From Kitasatospora sp. MAA19 (GTDB lineage Bacteria > Actinomycetota > Actinomycetes > Streptomycetales > Streptomycetaceae), in contig NZ_JARXYZ010000026.1 in assembly GCF_029894125.1 (NCBI RefSeq), positions 1 through 64,000 of the forward strand: a stretch of 64,000 bases of DNA. Direction: 5' to 3'. The position numbers and the translations under genes are program-made. Positions 17,987-25,675 of this stretch are shown one piece after another (within the stretch, counting starts at the first letter, position 1; every line of letters begins with the position of its first letter). The notes under the pieces were generated by a model, which had not been told where the DNA came from, did not search any database, and saw only the letters and a program-made list of their open reading frames with translations.

Positions 17987-18682
17987 TCAATCCCCCGCGC
18001 CGCCCGGCCGGTTGGTGCGGCAGGCCCGCCCGGGCCGCACCACGGCGAGGAGGGCGGCGGGGTCGGGGTGCTTCTGCAGACCCGGCAGCAGCAGGTGCCA
18101 CAGGTCCGCCAGGCGGTCCTCGATGCTGAGCCGTCCGTCGATCGCGTCGGAGACGGTGTGCAGCCCGAAGAAGGCGCAGATCACGCCGTGGGCCGCGGTC
18201 GCCGGGTCGACGCGGGCGGCGAGTTCGCCCTCGGTGCCCGCGCGTTCGAGCAGGGAGCGGACCGTGTCGATCCATCCCACGAAGGGCACCGGGAGGTCGG
18301 CGTCGATGGCCGCGCGCTCGGACCAGAGCCGGGCGCCGGCCCTGACCACGACGTCGTCGCGGAAGGCCCGCGCCACCGCGAAGCTCAGCCGGACGAGTTG
18401 CTCCAGCGCGGGCGCCAGGGTGCCGGTGTGGCGCGCGACGAGCTCCGGCCACGAGGCGAAGTGCGCCTCGATGACGGTACGGGCCAGGTTCTCCTTGCTG
18501 GTGTAGTGGAAGTAGATGGCGCCGCTCGTCCGTCCCGAGGCCGCGCTGATGTCACTGATGCTCGTGCCCGCGTATCCGCGTTCGTCGAACATCCGAGCAG
18601 CTGATTCGAGGACAGACCTCCGAGTCGTCTCAGCTCGATTCTGCAAGCGCCTCTGCCTTTTCAAGATCACCCGGTTTTGCAC
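17987..18682 (-). CDS. TetR family gamma-butyrolactone receptor homologue
   Basis: A TetR-type repressor of the ScbR/ArpA class. The HTH region reads VLESAARMFDERGYAGTSISDISAASGRTSGAIYFHY, followed by SKENLA and the receptor-type VVVRAGARLWSE segment. The start is uncertain: GTG 18682 gives 231 residues, but TTG 18646 is preceded by AAAAGG/AGAGG and gives an N-terminus like those of known receptors. It is divergently arranged with the AfsA gene, the usual layout of a gamma-butyrolactone regulon in which the ligand releases the receptor from its own and the afsA promoter. Confidence 0.88.
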   Translation of the reverse strand: MQNRVILKRQRRLQNRAETTRRSVLESAARMFDERGYAGTSISDISAASGRTSGAIYFHYTSKENLARTVIEAHFASWPELVARHTGTLAPALEQLVRLSFAVARAFRDDVVVRAGARLWSERAAIDADLPVPFVGWIDTVRSLLERAGTEGELAARVDPATAAHGVICAFFGLHTVSDAIDGRLSIEDRLADLWHLLLPGLQKHPDPAALLAVVRPGRACRTNRPGGAGD

Positions 18683-18756
18683 GCACTGTAGTGATCCCGG
18701 GCGGGAACGCCAACTGACGACATGCGAACCCAGCAGGATTGATATTTTCTGTATAT

Positions 18757-19680
18757 ATGAAGATGCTGGATTTCCCTGCTTCCCCGGCGGCCCGGCATCC
18801 CGCCCGACCGCTCAGCTGGTCCCGCACGGTTCCCCGCGAACTGGTGCACCGCGCCGCCGTGGCGGAGGTGCTGCTGACCGACGTCCGGGCCCGGGGCGGC
18901 GGCCGCTTCGAGGCGGCGGCCCAGTGGCCCCGCTCCCATCCCACCTTCCCGCGCGGACGCGGCGAGCGGCACGACCCGCTGATCGCCGTCGAGACCGCGC
19001 GCCAGCTGGGCATCTACCTGCCGCTGTGTCACTACGGCGTACCGCGGGACACCCACCTCTTGATCACCGACGTGTCCTGCCGGGTCGATCCGGCGGCCGA
19101 GCCGAGGGGCGACGGCCCGGCGACGGTGCTCTGCCGGGCCGAGGTGCACGGCCTTCGGACTTCGGCCGAAAACCACCGGCCCACGGGGATGCGGCTGCGG
19201 GTGGACTGCTACGCGAGGGGCGCGCTCTTCGCCCGGATCGAGGGCGGGACGCGCTTCGTGGACCGGCTCGCCTACCCGACCCTGCGCGGCGCCGGTACCG
19301 CCCGGACACCCGGCGACGCCGGCCCGCCGCCCGACCCGCCGTCGCCGGAGGAGGTCGGGGTCGCGCTGCCCTCCGACGTCGTGGTGGCCCGCGCGGACGG
19401 CACGGTCCTGGTCTGCCCGGGCGATCCGGGGCACCCCTTCTTCTTTGACCACCCGTCCGACCACCTGCCCGGCATGGTGCTGCTGGAGGCGGCCCGGCAG
19501 GCCGCGGTGCTGCGCAGCGCAGGACGGCTGTCCCGCCCGGTCGCGTACCGGATGAGAGCGCTGCGGTTCACCGAGTTCGCCCCCCTCGCGGTCGTGGAAA
19601 TCACCGAGTACGAGCATTTGTGCGTTTTTCATATTCGCCAGGGTGGCCATATCACCGCAGCAGGGGTGCTCGGCTACTGA
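18757..19680 (+). CDS. AfsA/ScbA-type gamma-butyrolactone synthase
   Basis: A protein of about 307 residues with two AfsA hot-dog repeats. The first contains the signature WPRSHPTFPRG after the receptor-type region (LLTDVRARGGGRFEAAAQ), and the second HPFFFDHPSDHLPGMVLLEAARQAA. AfsA proteins condense dihydroxyacetone phosphate with a beta-ketoacyl-ACP as the first committed step of gamma-butyrolactone autoregulator synthesis. ATG 18757 or 18763 is the likely start; a TTG at 18739 is in frame but abuts the AGGA. The 5' region is unusually AT-rich (ttttctgtatatatg). It diverges from the receptor gene and is followed by a phosphatase gene. Confidence 0.9.
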   Translation: MKMLDFPASPAARHPARPLSWSRTVPRELVHRAAVAEVLLTDVRARGGGRFEAAAQWPRSHPTFPRGRGERHDPLIAVETARQLGIYLPLCHYGVPRDTHLLITDVSCRVDPAAEPRGDGPATVLCRAEVHGLRTSAENHRPTGMRLRVDCYARGALFARIEGGTRFVDRLAYPTLRGAGTARTPGDAGPPPDPPSPEEVGVALPSDVVVARADGTVLVCPGDPGHPFFFDHPSDHLPGMVLLEAARQAAVLRSAGRLSRPVAYRMRALRFTEFAPLAVVEITEYEHLCVFHIRQGGHITAAGVLGY

Positions 19681-19724
19681 AGTAAAGACCTGACAAATAT
19701 CGCGCCATCAAGTTTGACTGCGAA

Positions 19725-19756
19725 ACATATCGATCGTAACGTAGCGATCGTTATGT
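19725..19756. promoter_or_regulatory. 32-bp inverted repeat, candidate TetR-type operator
   Basis: Arms ACATATCGATCG (19725-19736) and CGATCGTTATGT (19745-19756) match over 11 of 12 positions around an 8-bp spacer, in an AT-rich island. The TAACG/CGATCGTT character resembles TetR-family operators. It lies 45 nt after afsA and 170 nt before the HAD gene, so it may control the phosphatase gene through the adjacent receptor-like TetR protein. Confidence 0.5.
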
Positions 19757-19924
19757 TCCGGGTCGTTTTCTCCGGCCCGGATGCCGAGGCGCGTCGTTCT
19801 GCCGCGCTCCCGACTCCGGCCCCGGGCGGGTCGCGGCCGACCCCGCCCCCACGCCGTGGTCGTCTCCCGTCCGGACGCGCGCTCGGTGAATCCCACAAGC
19901 CAATCCCATCTGAAGGGCGTAGGC

Positions 19925-20617
19925 ATGACCGTGGAGAGCATCAACGACTGGACCCCTGCAGCCGTCGTCTTCGACTGCGACGGCACGCTCATGGACACCG
20001 AGTCGCACTGGCACGGAGCCCGTGCGGAGGTGCTGCGGGACTTCGGCATCGCGGCCGGACCGGACTTCACCGCGCGCGCGGCCGGGCTGCACTACTCGGA
20101 CTGCGGGCGGCTGATGGCCGAGACCGCCGGCGATCCCGCGCTGGCGCCGGAGATGACCGACCGACTGCTGGTCAGCTTCCGGGCGCTGGTCGACGCCGAC
20201 CCGACCCCCATGCCGGGCGCGGCCGAACTGGTCGGCCGGCTCAGCGGGTTCCTCCCGCTGGCGGTCGCCAGCAACTGCCCCCGCGACGTGATCGAGGCCG
20301 GGCTCGACGGCGCCGGGCTGCTCCGGTACTTCGAGCACATCGTGGTCCCGGCGGACGGGCTGGCGCCCAAGCCGGAGCCGGACGTCTACCTGACCGCCGC
20401 CCGGCTCTGCGGCGCCGAGCCCACCGACTGCCTGGCCGTGGAGGACACCTACTGCGGCATCCGCTCGGCCGTCCAGGCGGGGCTGCGGGTCGTCGGCGTC
20501 GGACCGCACCCGTCGGCCGAGGCGCGGGAGGCGGTCGACCTGTGGGTCGCCACCCTGGACGAGCCGGGGCTGCTCGACTGGGCCCGGCGCCGGAGCGCTC
20601 TCGCCCTCACCGGCTGA
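19925..20617 (+). CDS. HAD superfamily phosphatase
   Basis: A 230-residue HAD hydrolase with the nucleophile motif VFDCDGTLMDTE (first Asp nucleophile, second Asp acid), motif II SNCPRD and motif III/IV KPEPDVYL...LAVEDTYCGI. The alpha-helical C1 cap of the beta-phosphoglucomutase type sits between the first two motifs. GAAGGG at 19912-19917 precedes ATG 19925 by 7 nt. Located between afsA and dhaKL, it may remove the phosphate from the butenolide phosphate made by AfsA, as phosphatases are required in that route. The context supports this, but the sequence alone cannot distinguish it from a sugar-phosphate phosphatase. Confidence 0.85.
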   Translation: MTVESINDWTPAAVVFDCDGTLMDTESHWHGARAEVLRDFGIAAGPDFTARAAGLHYSDCGRLMAETAGDPALAPEMTDRLLVSFRALVDADPTPMPGAAELVGRLSGFLPLAVASNCPRDVIEAGLDGAGLLRYFEHIVVPADGLAPKPEPDVYLTAARLCGAEPTDCLAVEDTYCGIRSAVQAGLRVVGVGPHPSAEAREAVDLWVATLDEPGLLDWARRRSALALTG

Positions 20618-20640
20618 GCACCACCCGGGCCGAAGCCGGG

Positions 20641-20820
20641 CACCGTACGGCCGGGCCGGGCGGTCACGGGCCCGGCGATCACGGGCCCCACGGCCACGGG
20701 CCCGGCCGTCGACAGCCCGGCGCTTGCGGGCGCGGCCGTCAAAGGCCCGGCGGTCACGGGCCCGGCCGTCAAAGGCCCGGCGGTCACGGGCCCGGCCGTC
20801 AAAGGCCCGGCGGTCACGGG
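20641..20820. repeat. Six-copy 30-bp tandem repeat
   Basis: Units of 30 bp run from 20641 to 20820. The last two (20761-20790 and 20791-20820) are identical and the one before differs by one base; earlier units are degenerate. Each unit itself looks like two 15-bp halves of type cccggccgtcaaagg and cccggcggtcacggg. The stop codon of dhaL (20814-20816) falls in the last unit. A recently expanded minisatellite between two convergent genes. Confidence 0.85.
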
Positions 20821-21554
20821 CCCGCGGGGGCCGGTTCGGGGCCCCACAGCGGATCGGGTCCGCCGGCCGGGGCCTCGGTGGGCGCGGTGTCGTCGAGCAG
20901 TACGACGTCCAGCGTCCGCGGCACCCCGCCGGCCGAGGCGAAGAGCAGCGCGATGCCCACGGCACCCGGGTCGGGGACCCCCGAGGCCCGTTCCCCGAGG
21001 TAGCTGGCCCGACCGCGGCGGGCCCGCAGCGCCCTGGTCCGGCGGACGCCCGCGGCCGCCGCGGCGGCGGCCATCGCGAGGCAGTCGTCCGGTCGGGCCC
21101 CGGGAGCGCAACCGCGCAGGGCCAGCGCGGCCGGGTGCAGGGCATCGACGAGTGTCTTGTCACCCGGCCGCGCCTCCCCCACCCGTTGGACGGCCTCCAG
21201 CGCCGCCGTCACCCCTCGGGCCAGGGCCGGTCCGGTCAGCGGGCCGGTGCCGGCGGCCGCCGCCAGTTCCTGGAGCACCAGGCCGAAGAGCGGCCCGCTC
21301 GTCCCGCCGACCTCGTCCAGGAACGCGCCCGCCGCCGCGGCCAGCGGTACGGCCGCGGCCTGACGCCCCGGCGGCAGCCGGTCCAGCGCGGCCAGCGCAC
21401 ACCGGACGCCGGTGAGCAGGTTGACGCCGAAGTCGCCGTCCCCCGCGGCCTGGTCGAACCGGGTGAGCTCCTCCTCGGTGGCGGCGACGGCCTCGGCGAA
21501 CCGCCGCATCCAGCCGGCCGTGAAGACGCCGTCGAATGCCTTTGTGCCCGTCAT
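20814..21554 (-). CDS. dhaL: Dihydroxyacetone kinase subunit DhaL
   Basis: A 246-residue ATP-binding subunit. The Mg-ADP-binding aspartate motif reads AAGDGDFGVNLL (GDGD) and the second is DEVGGTSGPLFGLVL, followed by GDKTLVDALHPA; all are family hallmarks. AGGAGG lies 7 nt before ATG 21554, which overlaps the DhaK stop (ATGA). No PTS-type dhaM is nearby, so ATP or another phosphodonor is likely. The kinase makes dihydroxyacetone phosphate, the AfsA co-substrate, which gives a metabolic reason for its proximity to afsA. The C-terminus runs into the 30-bp repeat array and the last residues may be repeat-derived. Confidence 0.87.
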   Translation of the reverse strand: MTGTKAFDGVFTAGWMRRFAEAVAATEEELTRFDQAAGDGDFGVNLLTGVRCALAALDRLPPGRQAAAVPLAAAAGAFLDEVGGTSGPLFGLVLQELAAAAGTGPLTGPALARGVTAALEAVQRVGEARPGDKTLVDALHPAALALRGCAPGARPDDCLAMAAAAAAAGVRRTRALRARRGRASYLGERASGVPDPGAVGIALLFASAGGVPRTLDVVLLDDTAPTEAPAGGPDPLWGPEPAPAGP

Positions 21555-22648
21555 CTCCTGACCTCCTGGTGACCGGGGGCCGGCGCCGACTCCGCGACCG
21601 GCCAAGCCGCCGTGTACGCGGGGGCGTCGAGCAGCGCGAGCGTCTGTTCGTCGGCGGCGAGCAGGGTGATCGAGAACCCCCGCATGTCGAGCGCGGTGAC
21701 GTAGTCGCCCACCAGGGCGCGCTCCAGGCGGCGTCCGCCCGTGTCCAGGACGGCGGCCAGTTCGTTCAGGACCGCGTACAGCTCCAGGCTGGTCGTCGCC
21801 CCCAGGCCGTTCACCAGCGCGACGAGGGGGGCCCGCGCCGGCCGCAGCGACTCCAGCAGGCGCAGCGCCATCCGCCCCACCAGGACGCCCAGCGGCTCGC
21901 GCTCCAGGGAGAGTTCGGCCCGTTCACCGTGGATGCCGACACCGAACTCGACCAGGTGCTCCAGCACGTCGAAGGCCGGCCGACCGGTGGCCGGGGAGGT
22001 GTGCGCGGCGCCGGCCACCGCGATGCTGCGGCACCGTCCGGCCAACGCGCTTCCCAGCGACGCGAGTTCCGTTAGGCCGAGCCCTCGGTCGGCGGCCGCC
22101 CCGAGGATCTTCTGCACCAGGACGGTGGCCGCCGTCCCGCGCCGGCCGGCGGCGACGGACTCGGAGTCGGAGGCGAGGTCGTCGTCCACCAGGACTCTGG
22201 CGCACGGTATGCCCTGGCGGTGCAGCCGTTCGGCCGCGATGCCGAAGTTGATCCGGTCGCCGGTGTAGTTCTTCACGATGTGCAGGACGCCGTCCTCGCC
22301 GGCGACCGCGCGCGAGGCCTCGAAGATCTGCCGGTTGTGCGGCGAGGCGAAGATCCGGCCCGGGCAGGCGGCGTCCAGCATGCCCCGGCCGACGAATCCG
22401 ACGTGCATCGGCTCGTGCCCCGAGCCTCCGCCGGAGAGCAGTCCGACCCGGCGCCCGGGCGCCCGGTCACGGGCCCGGACGAAGCCGAGGTCGGGGTCGT
22501 GGACGACGAGCGATGGGTGGGCCCGGGCGAATCCGGCGAGTGCGCTCGCCACCAGGGCGTCCTGATCGGTTTCGAGGTAAGGGGCCACGTCCGGCTCCGC
22601 TCGGTAGGGCGGCCCCGCTGCGCGCGACCGCCGATCACGTTCACCCAT
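21551..22648 (-). CDS. dhaK: Dihydroxyacetone kinase subunit DhaK
   Basis: A 365-residue substrate-binding subunit starting at ATG 22648; the longer open frame upstream is Arg/Pro-rich noise. Signatures are VGLLSGGGSGHEPMHVGFVG, IFASPHNRQIFEA, VLHIVKNYTGDRINFGIA and VLVDDDLAS. The histidine that binds dihydroxyacetone covalently lies in FGVGIHGERAEL. SPHNRQ replaces the more usual SPSADQ-type loop, so a related C3/C4 ketose such as erythrulose is possible. It forms a bicistronic unit with dhaL, converging on the HAD phosphatase gene. Confidence 0.87.
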   Translation of the reverse strand: MGERDRRSRAAGPPYRAEPDVAPYLETDQDALVASALAGFARAHPSLVVHDPDLGFVRARDRAPGRRVGLLSGGGSGHEPMHVGFVGRGMLDAACPGRIFASPHNRQIFEASRAVAGEDGVLHIVKNYTGDRINFGIAAERLHRQGIPCARVLVDDDLASDSESVAAGRRGTAATVLVQKILGAAADRGLGLTELASLGSALAGRCRSIAVAGAAHTSPATGRPAFDVLEHLVEFGVGIHGERAELSLEREPLGVLVGRMALRLLESLRPARAPLVALVNGLGATTSLELYAVLNELAAVLDTGGRRLERALVGDYVTALDMRGFSITLLAADEQTLALLDAPAYTAAWPVAESAPAPGHQEVRR

Positions 22649-23074
22649 GCTTGGGCAGACACCCGCGCGCGGCAACCCGCGCGCGGCGACCCGCGAGGGC
22701 TCGGGACGGCCGCCCGGCGCGCGGTTCGGGGCCTGCGGGGCGTCGGTGCCCCGGCGGGTCCGGGCGCCCACCCGGGTGATGCCACGCACCCGCCGTCCGG
22801 CCGCGCCTGCGCCGGCGGTTTCACCCGCCCGCCCGGGATCCCCCGGCGCCCGGGCCCGCATCCGATCCTGCGCACCCCACAGCGGCCGGATTCTATCGGG
22901 ACGTCCGACAGTCCGCTTGACGTCGCCCGGCCTTCCCGGCAGGTCCGACCGTCACCCGATCGAGTGGGCCGTCATCGCCGAGCCGACGCCGGTCGGCGGG
23001 GACGCGCGCCCGGAGCCGACCGACCTGCGGAGCCCGGTCGGCCCGCACCTCGCCGGGTGCAGGCCGACCGGGTC
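22649..23074. other. Intergenic region upstream of dhaK
   Basis: About 425 nt of very GC-rich DNA between dhaK and the DUF4916 gene. The dhaKL promoter should be in its left part. It carries gcgcggcaacccgcgcgcggcgacccgcg-type short repeats (22664-22693). I see no gene. Confidence 0.4.
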
Positions 23075-23611
23075 TCAGGCCAGGCAGCCGACGTGCGCCA
23101 GGGCCCGCTTGAGCAGCACACCCTGGCCGCCGGGCATGTCCTGCTGCACCAGCGGCGAGGCGGCCTCCTCCGGGCTGAACCAGACCAGGTCGAGCGCGTC
23201 CTGGCGCGGCCGGCAGTCGCCGGCCACCGGCACGACGTAGGCCAGGGAGACCGCGTGCTGCCTCGGGTCGTGGAACTCCGTGATGCCCAGGGTCGGGAAG
23301 TACTCGGCGACCGTGAACGGCTGCAGCGAGGCGGGGATCCGGGGCAGCGCCACCGGACCGAGGTCCTTCTCCAGGTGCCGCAGCAGGGCGTCGCGGATCC
23401 GCTCGTGGTACAGCACCCGGCCGGACACCAGGGTGCGGCTGACCGTCCCGTCCGGCCCGATGCGCAGCAGGAGGCCGATCTCGGTGACCTCGCCGGCGTC
23501 GTCGACGCGCACCGGCACCGCCTCCACGTACAGGATCGGCATCCTGGCCCGCGTGGTCTCGAGTTCCTCGGGAGCGAGCCAACCCGGCGTGGTTTCCGTC
23601 ATGTCAGACAT
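23075..23611 (-). CDS. DUF4916 / NUDIX-fold hydrolase family protein
   Basis: A protein of about 178 residues, starting at ATG 23611 or 23602; neither has a clear ribosome site. The sequence WLAPEELETTRARMPILYVEAVPVRVDDAGEVTEIGLLLR followed by SGRVLYHERIRDALLRHLEKDLG is the conserved pattern of actinobacterial DUF4916 proteins, which share a NUDIX-like fold but have only a rudimentary NUDIX box. A hydrolase acting on nucleotide diphosphates is possible, but the substrate is unknown. It is monocistronic and diverges from the SARP gene. Confidence 0.8.
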   Translation of the reverse strand: MSDMTETTPGWLAPEELETTRARMPILYVEAVPVRVDDAGEVTEIGLLLRIGPDGTVSRTLVSGRVLYHERIRDALLRHLEKDLGPVALPRIPASLQPFTVAEYFPTLGITEFHDPRQHAVSLAYVVPVAGDCRPRQDALDLVWFSPEEAASPLVQQDMPGGQGVLLKRALAHVGCLA

Positions 23612-23972
23612 TCGCCGATCGTACGTTCCCCGGCCCCGTCCGCGCCGGGCGCCCCGCCTGTCACGGCGGCGGGAACCGCCCGGTCGCAGCGCCCGGTGCC
23701 CGGCGTCCCGTCCGAAGACCCGTACCCGGAACCGGAACCGGCCCGCCCGGCGGGACACCCGCGGTCCGCGACGGCGCCCCGCCGCACCGGCCTGCCCGGA
23801 AGCCCCCACCAGAGCGCCCGGAACCGCGCTCGACGGGCACTTGAGGAATCCGCCCCCCACCCGTTGACGCAACTAGGGTGCGACGCGTCCGCCCCACCAT
23901 CCCCCTGACCCGAACAAGCGGCCGAACGCCGCCCACCCGAGCAGACGTCACGCGCACGAGAGGAGAACCGCC
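23612..23972. promoter_or_regulatory. Divergent intergenic region DUF4916/SARP
   Basis: About 360 nt without a gene, between the DUF4916 gene (minus) and the SARP gene (plus). It must hold both promoters. The only notable site is AGGAGA at 23961-23966, 6 nt before the SARP ATG. No convincing heptameric SARP repeats were seen by eye. Confidence 0.4.
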
Positions 23973-24791
23973 ATGCACCTCAAGGTCCTCGGCCCCCTCA
24001 CCGCCGACCTCAACGGCATCTCCGTCGTCCCCACCGCCGCCAAGCAGCGCCAGATCCTGGCCCTGCTCGCGCTCTACCCGAACCGCATCCTGCCCACCGC
24101 CACCCTGATCGAGGAGATCTGGGGCGACAACCCGCCCAGACAGGCGCTCACCACCATGCAGACGTACATCCTGCAACTGCGCCGCCGGATCACCCAGGGC
24201 CTCGGGCCGACCCCGCACATCACCGCCAAGGACATCCTGACCACCCGTCACGGCGGCTACCAGCTCACCACGCACCCGGACAACCTCGACGTCCACACCT
24301 ACAGCCTGCTCACCACCCAGGGGCAGCACGCCTTCAACCACGGCCACGACCACCAGGCCGCCACCCACTTCCGGCAGGCCCTCGCGCTCTGGCACGGCCC
24401 CGCGCTGGTCGACGTGCGGCCCGGACCGATCCTCGCCATCGAGATCATGCGCCTGGAGGAGAGCCGGCTGATCACCCTGGAACGCCGGATCGACACCGAC
24501 CTGCGGCTCGGCCGGCACAACGAGCTCATCCCCGAGCTCACCCACCTCACCCACCAGCACCCGCACCACGAGGGCCTGCACGCCCAGGCCATGGTCGCGC
24601 TCTACCGGGCCGGCCGGCAGACCACCGCCCTGACCACCTACCACCACCTGCGCCACCGCCTCACCACCGAGCTCGGCATCCAGCCCTCCCCGCACCTGCA
24701 ACACCTGCACCACGCGATCCTCACCCTCGACCCCACGCTCAACACCCCGACCACGGCGCACCCGACCACCTACAACCTGTACCCGGCCTGA
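23973..24791 (+). CDS. SARP family pathway-specific activator
   Basis: A 272-residue small SARP (ActII-ORF4/RedD class). Residues 1-95 form the OmpR-like winged helix (MHLKVLGPL...AKQRQILALLALYPNRILPTATLIEEIWGDNPP...LQTYILQLRR), and residues 100-250 the bacterial transcriptional activation domain (FRQALALWHGPALVDV, HEGLHAQAMVALYRAGRQ). Such proteins bind direct heptamer repeats near the -35 of biosynthetic promoters. It is followed by a ketoreductase gene, supporting control of an aromatic-type polyketide or hybrid pathway. Its codon choice is rich in CAC and ACC, giving many His and Thr residues. Confidence 0.92.
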   Translation: MHLKVLGPLTADLNGISVVPTAAKQRQILALLALYPNRILPTATLIEEIWGDNPPRQALTTMQTYILQLRRRITQGLGPTPHITAKDILTTRHGGYQLTTHPDNLDVHTYSLLTTQGQHAFNHGHDHQAATHFRQALALWHGPALVDVRPGPILAIEIMRLEESRLITLERRIDTDLRLGRHNELIPELTHLTHQHPHHEGLHAQAMVALYRAGRQTTALTTYHHLRHRLTTELGIQPSPHLQHLHHAILTLDPTLNTPTTAHPTTYNLYPA

Positions 24792-24824
24792 GCTCCCACC
24801 CCGCCCTCACCCCCAGGACCCGTC

Positions 24825-25613
24825 ATGACCACCGCACCCGAGAAACCCCTGGCCCTGATCACCGGCGGAACCCGCGGGATCGGCCTCGCCATCGCCCGCG
24901 AGCTCGGCAGCCGCGGCCACCGGATCTTCATCTGCGCACGCACCGGCCACGACATCACCCAGGCCCTGGCCACCCTGCGTGGGGAGGGCCACCAGGCCGA
25001 CGGCACCACCTGCGACGTGCGCGACCCCACCCAGGTCAGCGCGCTGATCCGGCACGTGGTGGCCGAGCACGGCCCGATCACCGTGCTGGTCAACAACGCC
25101 GGCCGCACCGGCGGCGGGCCGACCGCCACCACCACGGACGACCTCTGGTACGACGTCATCGACACCAACCTGAACGCCGTCTTCCTGGTCACCCGGGAGA
25201 CCCTCAAGCACGGCCGGATCACCGGCACCGCGCACCCGCGGATCATCAACATCGCGTCCACCGCCGGGAAGCAGGCCGTCACCTTCGGCGCCCCGTACAC
25301 CGCGAGCAAGCACGCCGTGATCGGCTTCACCCGGGCGCTGGCCAAGGAACTGGCCCCGACCGGAACCACCGTCAACGCCATCTGCCCGGGCTACGTGCAC
25401 ACCCCGCACACCACCCGGATCCACCACGAGTACGCCACCGCCTACAACACCACCCCCGAGACCATCCACCAGCACTTCCAGACGCACATCCCGCTCGGCC
25501 GCTACACCACCCCCGAGGAGGTCGCCTCGCTGGCCGGCTACCTCACCTCCCCGACCGCCGCCAGCATCACCGCGCAGGCACTGAACGTCTGCGGCGGCCT
25601 CGCCACCCAGTAA
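24825..25613 (+). CDS. ActIII-like polyketide ketoreductase (SDR)
   Basis: A 262-residue SDR closely resembling C-9 ketoreductases of type II PKS. The cofactor motif is ALITGGTRGIGLAIA, then ICARTG (R typical of NADPH preference), NNAGRTGGG (compare NNAGRPGGG in ActIII), the catalytic S in NIASTAGKQ and Y..K in APYTASKHAV, and NAICPGYVHTPHT. It reduces a beta-keto group of an ACP-bound poly-beta-keto chain in known relatives. No ketosynthase, chain-length factor or ACP gene is next to it, which is odd. It lies 33 nt downstream of the SARP gene and is probably co-transcribed. Confidence 0.87.
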   Translation: MTTAPEKPLALITGGTRGIGLAIARELGSRGHRIFICARTGHDITQALATLRGEGHQADGTTCDVRDPTQVSALIRHVVAEHGPITVLVNNAGRTGGGPTATTTDDLWYDVIDTNLNAVFLVTRETLKHGRITGTAHPRIINIASTAGKQAVTFGAPYTASKHAVIGFTRALAKELAPTGTTVNAICPGYVHTPHTTRIHHEYATAYNTTPETIHQHFQTHIPLGRYTTPEEVASLAGYLTSPTAASITAQALNVCGGLATQ

Positions 25614-25675
25614 CCCCGGCGCAACCCTGGCCGGCCCACGGGAAGGAACCGGGCTCCGGTGCCCGCTGATCAGCG

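Noticed and set aside
18640..18756. Possible ScbR-type ARE in the receptor/afsA gap
   Set aside because: An ACCCGGTTTT half-site overlaps the receptor start region, but no convincing full palindrome to the known consensus could be made by eye.
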